Below, piece by piece: positions 10,378-19,282 of a stretch of 64,000 nucleotides of DNA (positions are counted from its first letter, which is position 1; the number at the start of each line of letters is the position of its first letter). Source of the stretch: Myxococcus fulvus (lineage in GTDB: Bacteria > Myxococcota > Myxococcia > Myxococcales > Myxococcaceae). The position numbers and the translations under genes were made by a program. The stretch is taken from assembly GCF_900111765.1 (NCBI RefSeq), contig NZ_FOIB01000001.1:1426001-1490000 (forward strand), given 5' to 3'. A model generated the notes under the pieces. It was not told where the DNA came from, searched no databases, and saw only the letters and a list, made by a program, of their open reading frames with translations.

Positions 10378-11580
10378 ATGGATGTCCCGCGCCGGGGTCT
10401 GCGGGTCGGTGCCGCGGTATTGGTGGTGAGCTTCTCCGGGACGGGGTGTGCTCCCGGGGACGAAGCGCCCTCCAACGAAGTGGACGCCAGTGAACAGGGC
10501 CTGGACTGGGGCCACTCACTGCTGGCGCCGCTGGACCGCGAGACGCTGCGTCAGGTCATCATCGAGCTGCCCGACGCGACGGCCGCCCAGGTCCGCGTGC
10601 AGGGCTCCGCGGGCCGCTGGCTCGGCTCCGCCGGCGTGGCGGACCTGCACACCGGCGCGCCCATGCCCACCGACGCACGCTTCCGCATCGGCGGCCTCAC
10701 GCAGACCTTCACCGCCACGGTGTTGTTGCAGCTCGCCGCCGAGCGCCGCGTGGACCTGGACCGTCCGGTGCAACACTCACTGCCCGGCCTGCTGCCACCC
10801 TACTATCCGCTCATCACCGTCCGGCAACTGCTCAACCACACCCACGGCCTGCCCGGTGTCCCGCTGTCCACGCGCCAGCCCGAGTGGTTCTTCGAGCACC
10901 GCTTCCGCCGTTGGTCCCCGCGCGAGCTGGTGGCGCTGGCGCTCCCACAGGGGCCGCGCTTCACGCCGGGCACCGTGCAGGAGTACGACCACATCGGCTA
11001 CCTGGTGGCGGGACTGCTCATCGAGAAAATCACGGGCCGGCCCTACGGCCACGCCGTGCGCGAGCGCATCCTCACGCCGCTGGGCCTGCGCGACACCTCC
11101 GTGCCGGGCAATGACCCGTCGATTCCCGGCCCTCACGCGCGCGGCTACGAGGCCCTCGCCAGCGCCGATGGGACGCAGCGCTGGGTCGACGTCACGGAGG
11201 CGAACCAGTCCCTCACGTGGGCCGCGGGAGAGATGATCTCCTCCACCGCCGACCTGGACACCTTCCTCTCCGCGCTCTTCCGGGGTCGGTTGCTCCCCTC
11301 CGAGCAGCTTGAGGAGATGTTCACCGTGCCGGACGTGCCCTCGGCCCACGGCGGGCGCGCGGCCCATGGCGCGGGCCTGGCGCGCTACGAACTGGACGGT
11401 GTGACGGTGTGGGGCCGGCGCGGTGCGCGTCAGGGCTACGTCAGCGGCATGGGCGCCACCCGGGATTCGAGCCGGCGCCTCGTCTATGCCTTCAACACGC
11501 ACCGCATGGGGCACGCGAGGCCGGTGCTCGCCGACCGCATCATCGCCACCACCTTCGCCGCTCGCGCGCCCCGACCCTGA
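10378..11580 (+). CDS. R61-type DD-peptidase/beta-lactamase-fold lipoprotein lacking catalytic residues
   Basis: 400 residues from the ATG at 10378, chosen for the AGAGGGA site and the lipobox GTGC (C24). Overall similarity is to Streptomyces R61 DD-carboxypeptidase and class C serine hydrolases: VDLDRPVQHSLPGLLP, ITVRQLLNHTHGLPG, EMISSTADLDTF. The active-site motifs are gone, however. The SxxK motif reads GLTQ (106-109), YxN reads YDH (203-205) and HTG reads RRG (347-349). Nucleophile, general-base Lys and the third-motif His are therefore all replaced, with the frame intact throughout. It is probably a non-catalytic binding protein of the envelope or a degenerating enzyme; family membership is certain. 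Confidence 0.9.
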   Translation: MDVPRRGLRVGAAVLVVSFSGTGCAPGDEAPSNEVDASEQGLDWGHSLLAPLDRETLRQVIIELPDATAAQVRVQGSAGRWLGSAGVADLHTGAPMPTDARFRIGGLTQTFTATVLLQLAAERRVDLDRPVQHSLPGLLPPYYPLITVRQLLNHTHGLPGVPLSTRQPEWFFEHRFRRWSPRELVALALPQGPRFTPGTVQEYDHIGYLVAGLLIEKITGRPYGHAVRERILTPLGLRDTSVPGNDPSIPGPHARGYEALASADGTQRWVDVTEANQSLTWAAGEMISSTADLDTFLSALFRGRLLPSEQLEEMFTVPDVPSAHGGRAAHGAGLARYELDGVTVWGRRGARQGYVSGMGATRDSSRRLVYAFNTHRMGHARPVLADRIIATTFAARAPRP

Positions 11581-11635
11581 GGCGGAGCGTCGCTCAGCTC
11601 ACCTCACGGGCGGGGGCATGCCAGGTGGGGGCAAA

Positions 11636-11814
11636 ATCGCTCCTCGTGAACGCGCGCGGCGTGGGTTGAAATAGCCACTCCTCAACGACGTTGTCGACGA
11701 TGAGTGAAGTCGCTCCTCATGTACGAGAGGGGCGTGGGTTGAAATATCGACGACGCCCTCGGCATCAACTCCGGCAGGTCGCTCCTCGTGAACGCGAGGG
11801 GCGTGGGTTGATGC
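11636..11814 (+). CRISPR. Orphan mini-CRISPR array, three 37-bp repeats and two spacers
   Basis: Repeats at 11636-11672, 11709-11745 and 11778-11814 follow the pattern GTCGCTCCTCGTGAACG followed by CGAGGGGCGTGGGTTGAAAT. Spacers are 36 bp (11673-11708) and 32 bp (11746-11777). CGCTCCTC pairs with GAGGGGCG inside the repeat (8-bp stem, one G-T pair). The GTTGAAAT end resembles the 3' end of type I-C-like repeats, so the transcript probably reads rightward. The last repeat is degenerate (GTTGATGC), marking the leader-distal end, and the first also carries changes. No cas gene lies in the window. It is likely a relic or an array served in trans. Confidence 0.85.
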
Positions 11815-11902
11815 TGGTGACTTCAAGTGCGCCTGCGGCTTCCGCAGCTGTTGTGCTTCCGCGGACTCGATGCTCGCACTTCGAAGACTCGCTCAAGTCG
11901 CG

Positions 11903-13255
11903 TCAGGGCTGCGGCGCTGGTGCGCGAGCCTCGGGGGCCTGGAGCACCAGGTCTCCGGGCCGGGGCCCCGCCTTGGCTTGCCAGCCGGGGGCCAGCTCCA
12001 ACACCCAACCCTCGGCTTCCCATCGGGCACCCCGAGGCTCCGTGCGAGGCGCGTTCACCGTGGCCGACTTCCAATCCGAGGACAGGAGCACATCGGCGGT
12101 CGCGGTGAGCGAGCCCCACGCATCGACGATGCGCGCGCCGGGATACACCGTGCCGTGCTCAGCCAGCGGGATGAGCTCACCGGGGTTGAACTGGATTCGC
12201 ATGCGGACCAGGGGGAGGCGCAGCACCGGGCCCTCCACCAGCTTCTTGCGCAGCGCCTCGGCCCGGGCTTCGGCGAGGCGAGCCCGCTCGCGTTCGCTCT
12301 CTCGCAACGCGGCGCCTTCGTAGCGTGCTTCGCGCTCGGGTGAGGGCTCAGGCGTCCCCATCTTCAGTGCCTCCCGCAGCAGCGCTCCCAGGTCCGCCCC
12401 GGTGAGCGCCCGGGCTCGCCACCCCTGGGCGCGAGGCCCCGCCTCGTCCAGCAGGAGGCCGTAGGCAGGGCCTGATGCATAGGCGAAGGCGCGCACGAAG
12501 GACTTCCGCTTGGCGCCATCCTCGAGGTTCTCCAGCGCCAGGGCCCGCCTGCCACGTGCGTCGGCCCCCGCCAGCGCCACGCCCGTGTACTCGGCGAGCC
12601 CTTCGTTCTCCTCGAGGAGCCCCTCCGCGACGGCGGCTCCCTCGAAGAGCGCTCGGCGCTGGCCACGGAACGCCAGCGCGTCCTCGACGGCGCGAGCGCG
12701 CACCGAAGGGCTCGTCGCGCGCAGGGCGGCCGCGAGGGCACGCCACTCGAGCTGCAGCAGCGTGCGGCCCTCCATGCCATCGAGGTGGGCATTGTCCTTC
12801 TCCCGCCCGGGCTGTCCCAAGGTGGTGCGGAGCCGATGAAAAGCCTCGTGGGCAATCAGCGCACGGCGCCGCACGGGGACCTCGGGCAGCGGCCCCTGGA
12901 GCTGGACCCAGGTGGTCCCCGCCCAGGTCAGGGCCGTGTTCGCGATGGTGAGCTCCGAGGGAAGCACTCCCACCCAAGGCCCCGTCCCCGCGCCCTTCGG
13001 CCAGGTGCTCGCGACGAAGACGCGCGTGCCGGGATGGACGACGAGGAGCGGAGCGCACAGCGAGTGGCCCCACAGCCGCTGTCCCTCCGCGGCGCACGTC
13101 CGTTGGAACTCAGCGAAGGCCGAGGTGAGTGTCCCCACCTCCAGGACCTCGGGCACGGGCTTCACCTCGGGCTCGGCCGAGGCCGCGCCGAAGCCCGAGA
13201 AGACCATCGACGCCACAGCCAGTCCCGCGAGTCTTCCGCGACGTAGGTGCCTCAT
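11903..13255 (-). CDS. Secreted protein with HEAFH metallopeptidase-like motif
   Basis: 450 residues from the ATG at 13255 with a signal peptide (RRGRLAGLAVASMVFSGFGA, cut near ASAEP). In the middle, ALIAHEAFHRLRTTLG is an HExxH zinc site with Phe in the fourth position. About 90 residues later EENEGLAEYTG offers an acidic third ligand, as in gluzincin-type peptidases. The C-terminal third contains a charged helix (ESERERARLAEARAEALRK) and a beta-rich end. I do not recognise the family. A periplasmic or secreted zinc peptidase is a reasonable inference. It is transcribed leftward toward the CRISPR relic; a short CTGCGG/CCGCAG hairpin at 11833-11847 follows its stop. Confidence 0.75.
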   Translation of the reverse strand: MRHLRRGRLAGLAVASMVFSGFGAASAEPEVKPVPEVLEVGTLTSAFAEFQRTCAAEGQRLWGHSLCAPLLVVHPGTRVFVASTWPKGAGTGPWVGVLPSELTIANTALTWAGTTWVQLQGPLPEVPVRRRALIAHEAFHRLRTTLGQPGREKDNAHLDGMEGRTLLQLEWRALAAALRATSPSVRARAVEDALAFRGQRRALFEGAAVAEGLLEENEGLAEYTGVALAGADARGRRALALENLEDGAKRKSFVRAFAYASGPAYGLLLDEAGPRAQGWRARALTGADLGALLREALKMGTPEPSPEREARYEGAALRESERERARLAEARAEALRKKLVEGPVLRLPLVRMRIQFNPGELIPLAEHGTVYPGARIVDAWGSLTATADVLLSSDWKSATVNAPRTEPRGARWEAEGWVLELAPGWQAKAGPRPGDLVLQAPEARAPAPQP

Positions 13256-13364
13256 CGAGCCGCCTCCCCTGTTGGGGCGACAGTACACGGCCAGGCCTCC
13301 ACGGCAACCCACGAGGAGCCTCTGCCCCGCGCCCCGTCCCTGAGGCGAGGCGCGGCGGGGCTCC

Positions 13365-13384
13365 GCTCACCTCACGGGGTGAGC
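13365..13384 (-). terminator. Small hairpin over the stop of the transglutaminase gene
   Basis: GCTCACC (13365-13371) and GGTGAGC (13378-13384) form a 7-bp stem across the stop at 13372. It is a possible weak terminator or chance structure. Confidence 0.3.
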
Positions 13385-16300
13385 GACGCGGTGCGGCCAC
13401 CGGGGCCCTGGATGATGACCCGACGCCCGAAGGCGCGGTCCACCCGGCCCAGGAACTCCCTGAACGCCGGGTACTCGTCCGACTTGATGCGCGCGACGGA
13501 GAGCTTCACCTCGCCCTCGGCGACAAGCTTGCCCTCCTCCACGCGGTAGGTGAGCCGCAGCCGACCGAACGGGTTCGTCTCGTCCACCGCCTGCGGCAGC
13601 TCCGTCACGGACCAGCCCGCCGGCAGCGTGTAGCGCAGGTTGAACAGGTTCACCCACGGGCTCTGCATCACCAGGTCGAAGCGGCGCTCCGCCAGCGGCG
13701 CGAAGGCCTGCTGGTAGGTGCGGCCCGTGCCGAAGGGCAGGAAGCGCACCGCGTTGGACAGCACCTCCGCGTAGCGCGGGATGCTCATGCGGAAGCCCAT
13801 CGCCACGTCCTCGTCCAGGCGCGTGGTGTCGTTGAGCGACACCTCGTTCACCGTCAGGCCCGGGAAGCTCTGCGCCCACGCGCGCTCGAAGGTGGACTTG
13901 CGCGTGGCCTCGGGACGGTACGCGCGACGGTACTCGGGCGCGCTCTGCCCGCTCACCGTGCTGGAGCCCGTCACCTCGGCGCTGCCGTCCGCGCGCAGCG
14001 TCACGTCCATCTTCAGGCCCGTGGCGTTGTCCTCCGCCTTCGCCTCCGGCGTCACCATGAAGGTGCTCTTGCCGTCCGGCTCCACCACCAGCACGTTGGC
14101 CACCCGGTCCGCGCTGGGCAGCTCCTTGGCCCCGTGGAACTCCGCGGTGCCATCCAGGTACAGGTCGAACTTGGGCACATACGCAATGGCGTGGTTGAAC
14201 GCCGCCAGGCTCGCCGGCTCCGCGTCCAGCGCGCCCAGGTTGCGCATGCGCAGGAGCACCAGCCGGCTGTCCACGCCCGCCACCCGCAGCATGGAGTGGA
14301 TGAGGCTCGCCTTGTCCTTGCAGTCACCGAAGCGACGCGCCAGCACGCGGTCGACGCGGTAGGGCTTGAAGCCGTGGATGCCGAACTCCAGCGCCACGTA
14401 GCGCGTGTTCGTCACCACGAAGTTGTAGATGGCGCGCACCACCGCCAGCTCGTTCTTGCGGTCCACGCCCTGGAGGACCTGGTCCACCGTCTGCTTCAGC
14501 TCCGCGTTGGGCTGCAGCTGGTCCCTCACGAGCCCCCACCAGTAGCGGCCCACCTGGTCCCACGTCTGGTACGTGGAGACGTGCAGGTTCTGCGCGACCT
14601 CCGCCCAGCCCGGCATGCCCGGCTCCGGCACCACCTTGGCCACGTGCTTCGCGCCCCAGCGGTACAGTACGCGTCCGCCCTCCAGCGACTCCTGCGCGCT
14701 CTCCACGCCGGTGAGCTTGCTCTTGTTCCAGTACAGCGGGCGCTCCTTCGGAGTCTCCACCAGGTACTGGAAGCGCAGCTTCGGGTAGACGCCCTGCACG
14801 CTCTCCACGTCACCCCAGTAGTCCGACAGCAGGTTCTCCTGCGCGGTGTCGTCCAGGCGGTACGTCACCTCCAGCGTGTCGCCGGCGGCGAGCGACGGGA
14901 AGGACAGCACCTTGGCGCGGGCGTCGTAGTACATGCCCGTCCACGGCTCGTTGATGTTGCGGTCGTTCTCCCCGTAGCTCTCCACCACGGAGCCGTCCGC
15001 CTTCGTCACGCGCGCGCGGAGGATGCGCACCTCCTGCCGGTCCGGTGAGTAGGTGATGGGCATCGAGCGGAACGCGTCCACGCCGCGCGCGTTCTGCACC
15101 TTCACCACCATCTGCGACAGCCGGCTGGACAGGCCGCTCTTCTGGACATTCACGTAGGTGTTGTCGACCAGGTAGATGGCGTCCTCGTGGACGTAGGCCT
15201 CGGCCTCCTTCGCCAGGGGCTTGGCGTCCACCACGTGCTGCATGCCGGCGCCGGTGCCCTCGCCCTTCAGGGCGCGCAGGGCCTCCTTGAGGCCGGGGTT
15301 CTGCGGACGCAGCACGAGCGAGCGCTCGAAGGCGGCCAGCGCGGGCTCACGCCGACCGGCGGCGAGCAGCGCGCGGCCCTCGCGCTCGTAGACCTCCGGC
15401 TCATCGGGAGACAGCGCGCGGGCCTCGGCGAACAGCGCCACGGCCTGCTCCACGTTGCCGTTGTTGGCCTTGAGCTCGGCGAGCCGCACGCGCGCGCCGT
15501 TGTCGAACGGGTTGAGGGCGACCAGCTGCGCGTACTCGCGCTCGGCGGCCTCCACCTGACCGGAGTCCGCCAGCAGCGCGGCCAGCGAGCGGCGCGTGCC
15601 GGTGTCGTCGAAGCGCAGCGCCAGCACCACGCGCATGCGGTCCATGGCCTCGCGGTTGCGGCCCAGCTGCCTCGAAATCTGCGCCGCCGAGCGCACCGCG
15701 CGCGGCTGCCGGGGCTGGTGGCGGAAGGACTCCTCCACCAGCGCGTGCGCGCGGGGACGCTCGCCCAGCGCCTCGTGGGCGCGCGCGAGGACCAGGCGCG
15801 CGGGCGCGTCGTCCGGCGTCTTCTCCAGCACGGGCGTCACCAGCGGGATGACGCGCTCGGGGTGGCCGCGCTCCAGCTCGAAGTCGGCCAGCGCCACGCG
15901 GGCCTCGGGCAGCGCGGGGTCCGCCTTCACCGCGGCTTCGAGGAAGCGGCGGCGCTCGTTCAAGTCATCGCGCTGGAGGCTCGCCGCGAGCATCTGCAGG
16001 CGCGCGTCCTGGGGCGCAAGCTCCGCGGCGCGCGAGGCCTCCACGGTGGCGGTGTGCTCGCGGTCATCGAAGCCGCGGTAGAAGCCGAGCACCCGCGCGT
16101 AGTCACCGCGCAGCGCCGCGTCGTCGGGGCTCTTCTCCACCAGCGCCTTGAGCGCGGAGGTGAGCGTGGGCAGCACCTGGGGCGCGGGGGCCGCGCCGCG
16201 CTCCACGGCGGGGGCCTTGGCGGGCAGCGACGCGCGCACGCCCGGCGACTCCTGGCGCAGGTAGAAGCCCAGGGGGCCCGTCTCTTGGCACACCTTGAGG

Positions 16301-17031
16301 AGCACGCGGTTGAGGCCCTTGCGCAGCTTCACGGACACGCGCGCCTGGTCCGGGCGCGGCAGGTTGTAGCGGTCCTCCTTGGAGGCGAGCTGGCCGTTGA
16401 CCCACAGGCGGTAGGCGCCGGAGGTGCCCAGGCCCAGCGTCACGCGCGACTCCTGGTTGGACTCCAGCCACGTGGCCGCGTACGCCACGGCCTCGCGGTT
16501 GGGGCGCACCGCGGTGGCCAGGTCCACGTAGCCGTCCGCCGTGTTCGCCGTCAGCTTGCGCCACGACACCTGGCGGCCCTTGGCGCCCGGGTAGGTGGCC
16601 GTCAAATCCAGCGCCGCGGCCTCCGGGCCGAAGTCCGTGTCACAGCCGGACTTGCCCTCGTTGTCGAAGCCGCCGACGACGTAGTAGTCGCCCACGAAGC
16701 CCATCCACTGGCGCACCTCGTTGGCGCGCGTCAGCCGTCCGCGGGCCCGCTCGGTGTCCAAGAGGAGCAACTGCGCGGTGGCGCGCGTGTTCGCGTCGAA
16801 CTGGCGCCGCGAGGCGATGTAGGCGTACGTGCTCACCAGCGGCGTGAGGTCCTCCACCTCGTCCACCAGGGAGTGCAGCCGCAACAGGCCGGCGGCGCCT
16901 CGGGGCGAGGAGGCCTGCTTCATCGCCTCGGCCGCGTAAACGCGCGCTGTTTCGTCCGCCGCGGGCTTGGCCTGCGCCCAGAGAGGGCAGGTGAGCACGA
17001 AGACTGCGGCCAGCCATGTGAAGCGCGACAT
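13372..17031 (-). CDS. TPR / DUF3857 / transglutaminase-like exported protein
   Basis: 1219 residues from the ATG at 17031 (GAGGAGA upstream), with a signal peptide ending CPLWAQA. Residues about 30-290 are a beta-rich region (YRLWVNGQLASKED). TPR-like helical repeats span about 300-640. Next is a DUF3857 beta-sandwich (LYWNKSKLTGVES, VVEPDGKSTFMV around it), and a transglutaminase-like core follows at about 870-960. That core has the Cys in RFGDCKDKASLIHSML, the His in AFNHAIAYV and the Asp in LDGTAEFHG, a complete Cys-His-Asp triad. DUF3857-transglutaminase proteins are common exported proteins of unclear substrate in Bacteroidetes and myxobacteria. It may cross-link or hydrolyse envelope proteins. 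The gene stands alone. Confidence 0.92.
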   Translation of the reverse strand: MSRFTWLAAVFVLTCPLWAQAKPAADETARVYAAEAMKQASSPRGAAGLLRLHSLVDEVEDLTPLVSTYAYIASRRQFDANTRATAQLLLLDTERARGRLTRANEVRQWMGFVGDYYVVGGFDNEGKSGCDTDFGPEAAALDLTATYPGAKGRQVSWRKLTANTADGYVDLATAVRPNREAVAYAATWLESNQESRVTLGLGTSGAYRLWVNGQLASKEDRYNLPRPDQARVSVKLRKGLNRVLLKVCQETGPLGFYLRQESPGVRASLPAKAPAVERGAAPAPQVLPTLTSALKALVEKSPDDAALRGDYARVLGFYRGFDDREHTATVEASRAAELAPQDARLQMLAASLQRDDLNERRRFLEAAVKADPALPEARVALADFELERGHPERVIPLVTPVLEKTPDDAPARLVLARAHEALGERPRAHALVEESFRHQPRQPRAVRSAAQISRQLGRNREAMDRMRVVLALRFDDTGTRRSLAALLADSGQVEAAEREYAQLVALNPFDNGARVRLAELKANNGNVEQAVALFAEARALSPDEPEVYEREGRALLAAGRREPALAAFERSLVLRPQNPGLKEALRALKGEGTGAGMQHVVDAKPLAKEAEAYVHEDAIYLVDNTYVNVQKSGLSSRLSQMVVKVQNARGVDAFRSMPITYSPDRQEVRILRARVTKADGSVVESYGENDRNINEPWTGMYYDARAKVLSFPSLAAGDTLEVTYRLDDTAQENLLSDYWGDVESVQGVYPKLRFQYLVETPKERPLYWNKSKLTGVESAQESLEGGRVLYRWGAKHVAKVVPEPGMPGWAEVAQNLHVSTYQTWDQVGRYWWGLVRDQLQPNAELKQTVDQVLQGVDRKNELAVVRAIYNFVVTNTRYVALEFGIHGFKPYRVDRVLARRFGDCKDKASLIHSMLRVAGVDSRLVLLRMRNLGALDAEPASLAAFNHAIAYVPKFDLYLDGTAEFHGAKELPSADRVANVLVVEPDGKSTFMVTPEAKAEDNATGLKMDVTLRADGSAEVTGSSTVSGQSAPEYRRAYRPEATRKSTFERAWAQSFPGLTVNEVSLNDTTRLDEDVAMGFRMSIPRYAEVLSNAVRFLPFGTGRTYQQAFAPLAERRFDLVMQSPWVNLFNLRYTLPAGWSVTELPQAVDETNPFGRLRLTYRVEEGKLVAEGEVKLSVARIKSDEYPAFREFLGRVDRAFGRRVIIQGPGGRTASLTP

Positions 17032-17234
17032 CCGTTCTCCTCGGTGCGACATGCGTGGGGCACAGCGTCCCATTCCTGGGGGCGCCGACGGCGATGAACA
17101 GGCGGGCCCTCCGGGGCCTTCCCCTGCATGCGACCCCGGACGGCGCACAGGCAACCGAAAACGTTACCCGGGGTGCGCTCGGGAACGGGGTGGGTGTGGG
17201 TGGGCATCCGGCGGATTTCGCGGCGCACGAGTCC

Positions 17235-17262
17235 TTGGTGTCCTGAAAAACCCGCCTACACT
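17235..17262 (+). promoter_or_regulatory. Possible housekeeping promoter for the DUF6624 lipoprotein gene
   Basis: TTGGTG (17235-17240), a 16-bp spacer and TACACT (17257-17262) resemble sigma-70 -35/-10 elements. They would start RNA about 30 nt before the ATG at 17302. The -35 is weak. Confidence 0.35.
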
Positions 17263-17301
17263 GCTGCCCCGTTTTCACCCCACACCCTCTGGAGCCCCCG
17301 A

Positions 17302-18270
17302 ATGCGTCGTCTCGTCATCCTGCTCGCCGCGCTGAACCTGGCCGCCTGTGCCCACTCCTCCGGAGGCGCGGCCACCCCCGCGGAGACCCAGGCCGCCGCA
17401 GCCCCCAAGCCCGTGGCGACGCCCGAGGCGCGCAAGGCCGCCATGGAGGCAGCCGGGCTGTCGCGCGCCGGCAACAACGAGGCCGCGCTGCCGCTGTACC
17501 GCGCCGCCTGGGAGGGCGGGGTGCGCAGCAACAACATGGCCTACAACGCGGCCTGCGTGGCGTCGCTGCTGAACCAGGGCGAGGAGGCCCTGACGTGGCT
17601 GGGGCGCGCGGCGGACGAGGGCTTCGAGGACGTGGCCCACATGAAGAAGGACACGGACCTGGACAACGTCCGGGGCCTGCCGGGCTTCGCGGCCGTCGAG
17701 AAGCGCGTCGCCGAGGAGGCGGAGAAGCAGCTGAAGGCGGCGGACCCGGCGCTGCGCGACGAGCTGCTGTCGCGCATGGAGGTGGACCAGCAGGTGCGCA
17801 TGGCGCTGATGAAGTCGAACTTCCAGGACGAGGCCGCGAAGAAGAAGCTGGAGGAGGTCGACGCGAGCAACACGGCCTGGCTCAAGGACGTCATCGCGAA
17901 GAAGGGCTGGCCGGGCCAGGCGCTGGTGGGCAAGAAGGCCTCGTTCGCGGCGTGGCTGCTGGTGCAGCACGCGGACAAGGACGTGGCGTTCCAGGAGCAG
18001 GTGCTGCCCATGCTGGAGCAGGCCGTGGCGCGCGGGGAGGGCTCCAAGCAGAACCTGGCGTACCTGACGGACCGCGTGCTGGTGAACACGGGCAAGCCGC
18101 AGCGCTACGGCACGCAGATGGAAGAGGTGGACGGGAAGATGGAGGCGAAGAACCTGGAGGACCCGGCGAACGTGGACGCGCGCCGCGCGGCCGTGGGCCT
18201 GGGGACGATGGAGGAGTACAAGGCCTCGTTCGAGGCGATGCGCAAGCAGGCCGCCGAACAGAAGCCCTGA
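17302..18270 (+). CDS. DUF6624 domain lipoprotein with TPR-like N-terminus
   Basis: 322 residues from the ATG at 17302. The signal ends in the lipobox LAAC, so it is a lipoprotein. Residues 40-145 form TPR-like helices (AALPLYRAAWEGGVRSNN, VASLLNQGEEALTWLGRAAD). Residues about 155-320 match DUF6624: VDQQVRM, NTAWLKDVIAKKGWPG, AAWLLVQHADKD, LAYLTDRVLVNTGKPQRYGT and VDARRAAVGL. The function of DUF6624 is unknown. The first and last parts suggest a periplasmic scaffold that binds another protein. It is divergent from the transglutaminase gene and is followed after 14 nt by the convergent acetyltransferase gene. Confidence 0.85.
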   Translation: MRRLVILLAALNLAACAHSSGGAATPAETQAAAAPKPVATPEARKAAMEAAGLSRAGNNEAALPLYRAAWEGGVRSNNMAYNAACVASLLNQGEEALTWLGRAADEGFEDVAHMKKDTDLDNVRGLPGFAAVEKRVAEEAEKQLKAADPALRDELLSRMEVDQQVRMALMKSNFQDEAAKKKLEEVDASNTAWLKDVIAKKGWPGQALVGKKASFAAWLLVQHADKDVAFQEQVLPMLEQAVARGEGSKQNLAYLTDRVLVNTGKPQRYGTQMEEVDGKMEAKNLEDPANVDARRAAVGLGTMEEYKASFEAMRKQAAEQKP

Positions 18271-18284
18271 GTCTTCGGGCCCGG

Positions 18285-19028
18285 CTAGAGGCGGATGCCG
18301 AAGTGCTCCGCCAGCGCCCGGGCGCGAGCGTCCTCGCCCTCCACGGGGTGCTCCTCGCGGGTGGCGCCCCGGGTGAGGACGAGGGCGCCTTCCTTGAGGG
18401 TGACGCGGCCGTCGCGCGTCGCCTGGGTGCACAGGCGCCCCCGCGTGAAGATGGACTGGGGCGACGTCTGGTGGTGGTGGCACATGCCCACGAAGTCCCC
18501 GAGCGCGCGCGGGACGAGGGACAGCGAGTACTGCGGCAACCAGCCGGAGTCCTCGCGCCGCAGGAGCATGAGCCGGTCGCCCTCGGGCTCGAGCCGGAAG
18601 TCGCGGCCGGCGCGCGTCTGCACGCCGCGCTCGTCCAGGCGCAGGGGCTCCAGGTAGCTGTCGCCGAAGCCCACGTCGACGAGCCACGTGCCCTCGCGGT
18701 CCTCCACCTGGAGCGTGAGGTGGTCGAACTCCGGGCCGAAGGTGCCGTCCCGGGGCTCGGTGGCGACGCGCGCGGACAGCGGCGTCACGCGCAGGCCGCG
18801 CGCGGTGAGCAGGCGGGAGAACAGCCCGTTGAGCTCGTAGCAGAAGCCGCCGCGCCGGCGGACGACGACCTTGTCGAAGAGCGCGTCCGGGTCCAGCTGG
18901 ATGGGCCGGCCCAGGTGGATGTCCAGGTTCTCGAAGGGGACCGACTCCAGGTGGGCGCGCTGCAGCTCGGCGAGCGATGCGTGCGCGGGGGCGCCGATGC
19001 GTTCGAGGTAGCGGGCGGAGTCGAACAT
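18285..19028 (-). CDS. nat: Arylamine N-acetyltransferase
   Basis: 247 residues from the ATG at 19028. It transfers acetyl from acetyl-CoA to arylamines or hydrazines through a Cys intermediate. The catalytic triad is C63 in RRGGFCYELN, H103 in FDHLTLQV and D118 in WLVDVGFGD. ESVPFENLDIHLG and QTSPQSIFTRGRLC are also family hallmarks. The length (about 250) is typical of bacterial NATs. It sits between a convergent lipoprotein gene and the terminator of the M1 peptidase gene, so it is probably transcribed alone. The natural substrate cannot be told from sequence. Confidence 0.95.
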   Translation of the reverse strand: MFDSARYLERIGAPAHASLAELQRAHLESVPFENLDIHLGRPIQLDPDALFDKVVVRRRGGFCYELNGLFSRLLTARGLRVTPLSARVATEPRDGTFGPEFDHLTLQVEDREGTWLVDVGFGDSYLEPLRLDERGVQTRAGRDFRLEPEGDRLMLLRREDSGWLPQYSLSLVPRALGDFVGMCHHHQTSPQSIFTRGRLCTQATRDGRVTLKEGALVLTRGATREEHPVEGEDARARALAEHFGIRL

Positions 19029-19246
19029 GGCCCCATGTCTAGCGCGCTCGGGGGGGGGCGCGCACTGCCCCCGCGGGGCAAGCAGCGTGGGTCTCCACCG
19101 CCCGGGGTGCTCCGTACGAGCGAAGGTCGCGGAGCGATGCCACCTCGCGGGCGGGGGCCGCATCGTTCGGAAGACGACGCGTGGGGTCCACCGGAGTTCA
19201 TGCCAACAGCGCGTGAGGGCTCGTCGCATGCGCCGGGACCCGGGCA

Positions 19247-19274
19247 CGGGCTCCCCCTTTCGCGGGGGAGCCCG
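19247..19274 (-). terminator. Strong hairpin after the M1 peptidase gene
   Basis: CGGGCTCCCCC (19247-19257) and GGGGGAGCCCG (19264-19274) make a perfect 11-bp stem with a 6-nt loop (GCGAAA on the leftward transcript), 8 nt past the peptidase stop. No T-run. Confidence 0.7.
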
Positions 19275-19282
19275 GACATGCC

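Noticed and set aside
11599..11826. 75-codon leftward ORF with repeating STHAP and VHEER phrases
   Set aside because: It is the translation of the CRISPR repeats themselves; such repetitive ORFs over arrays are artefacts.
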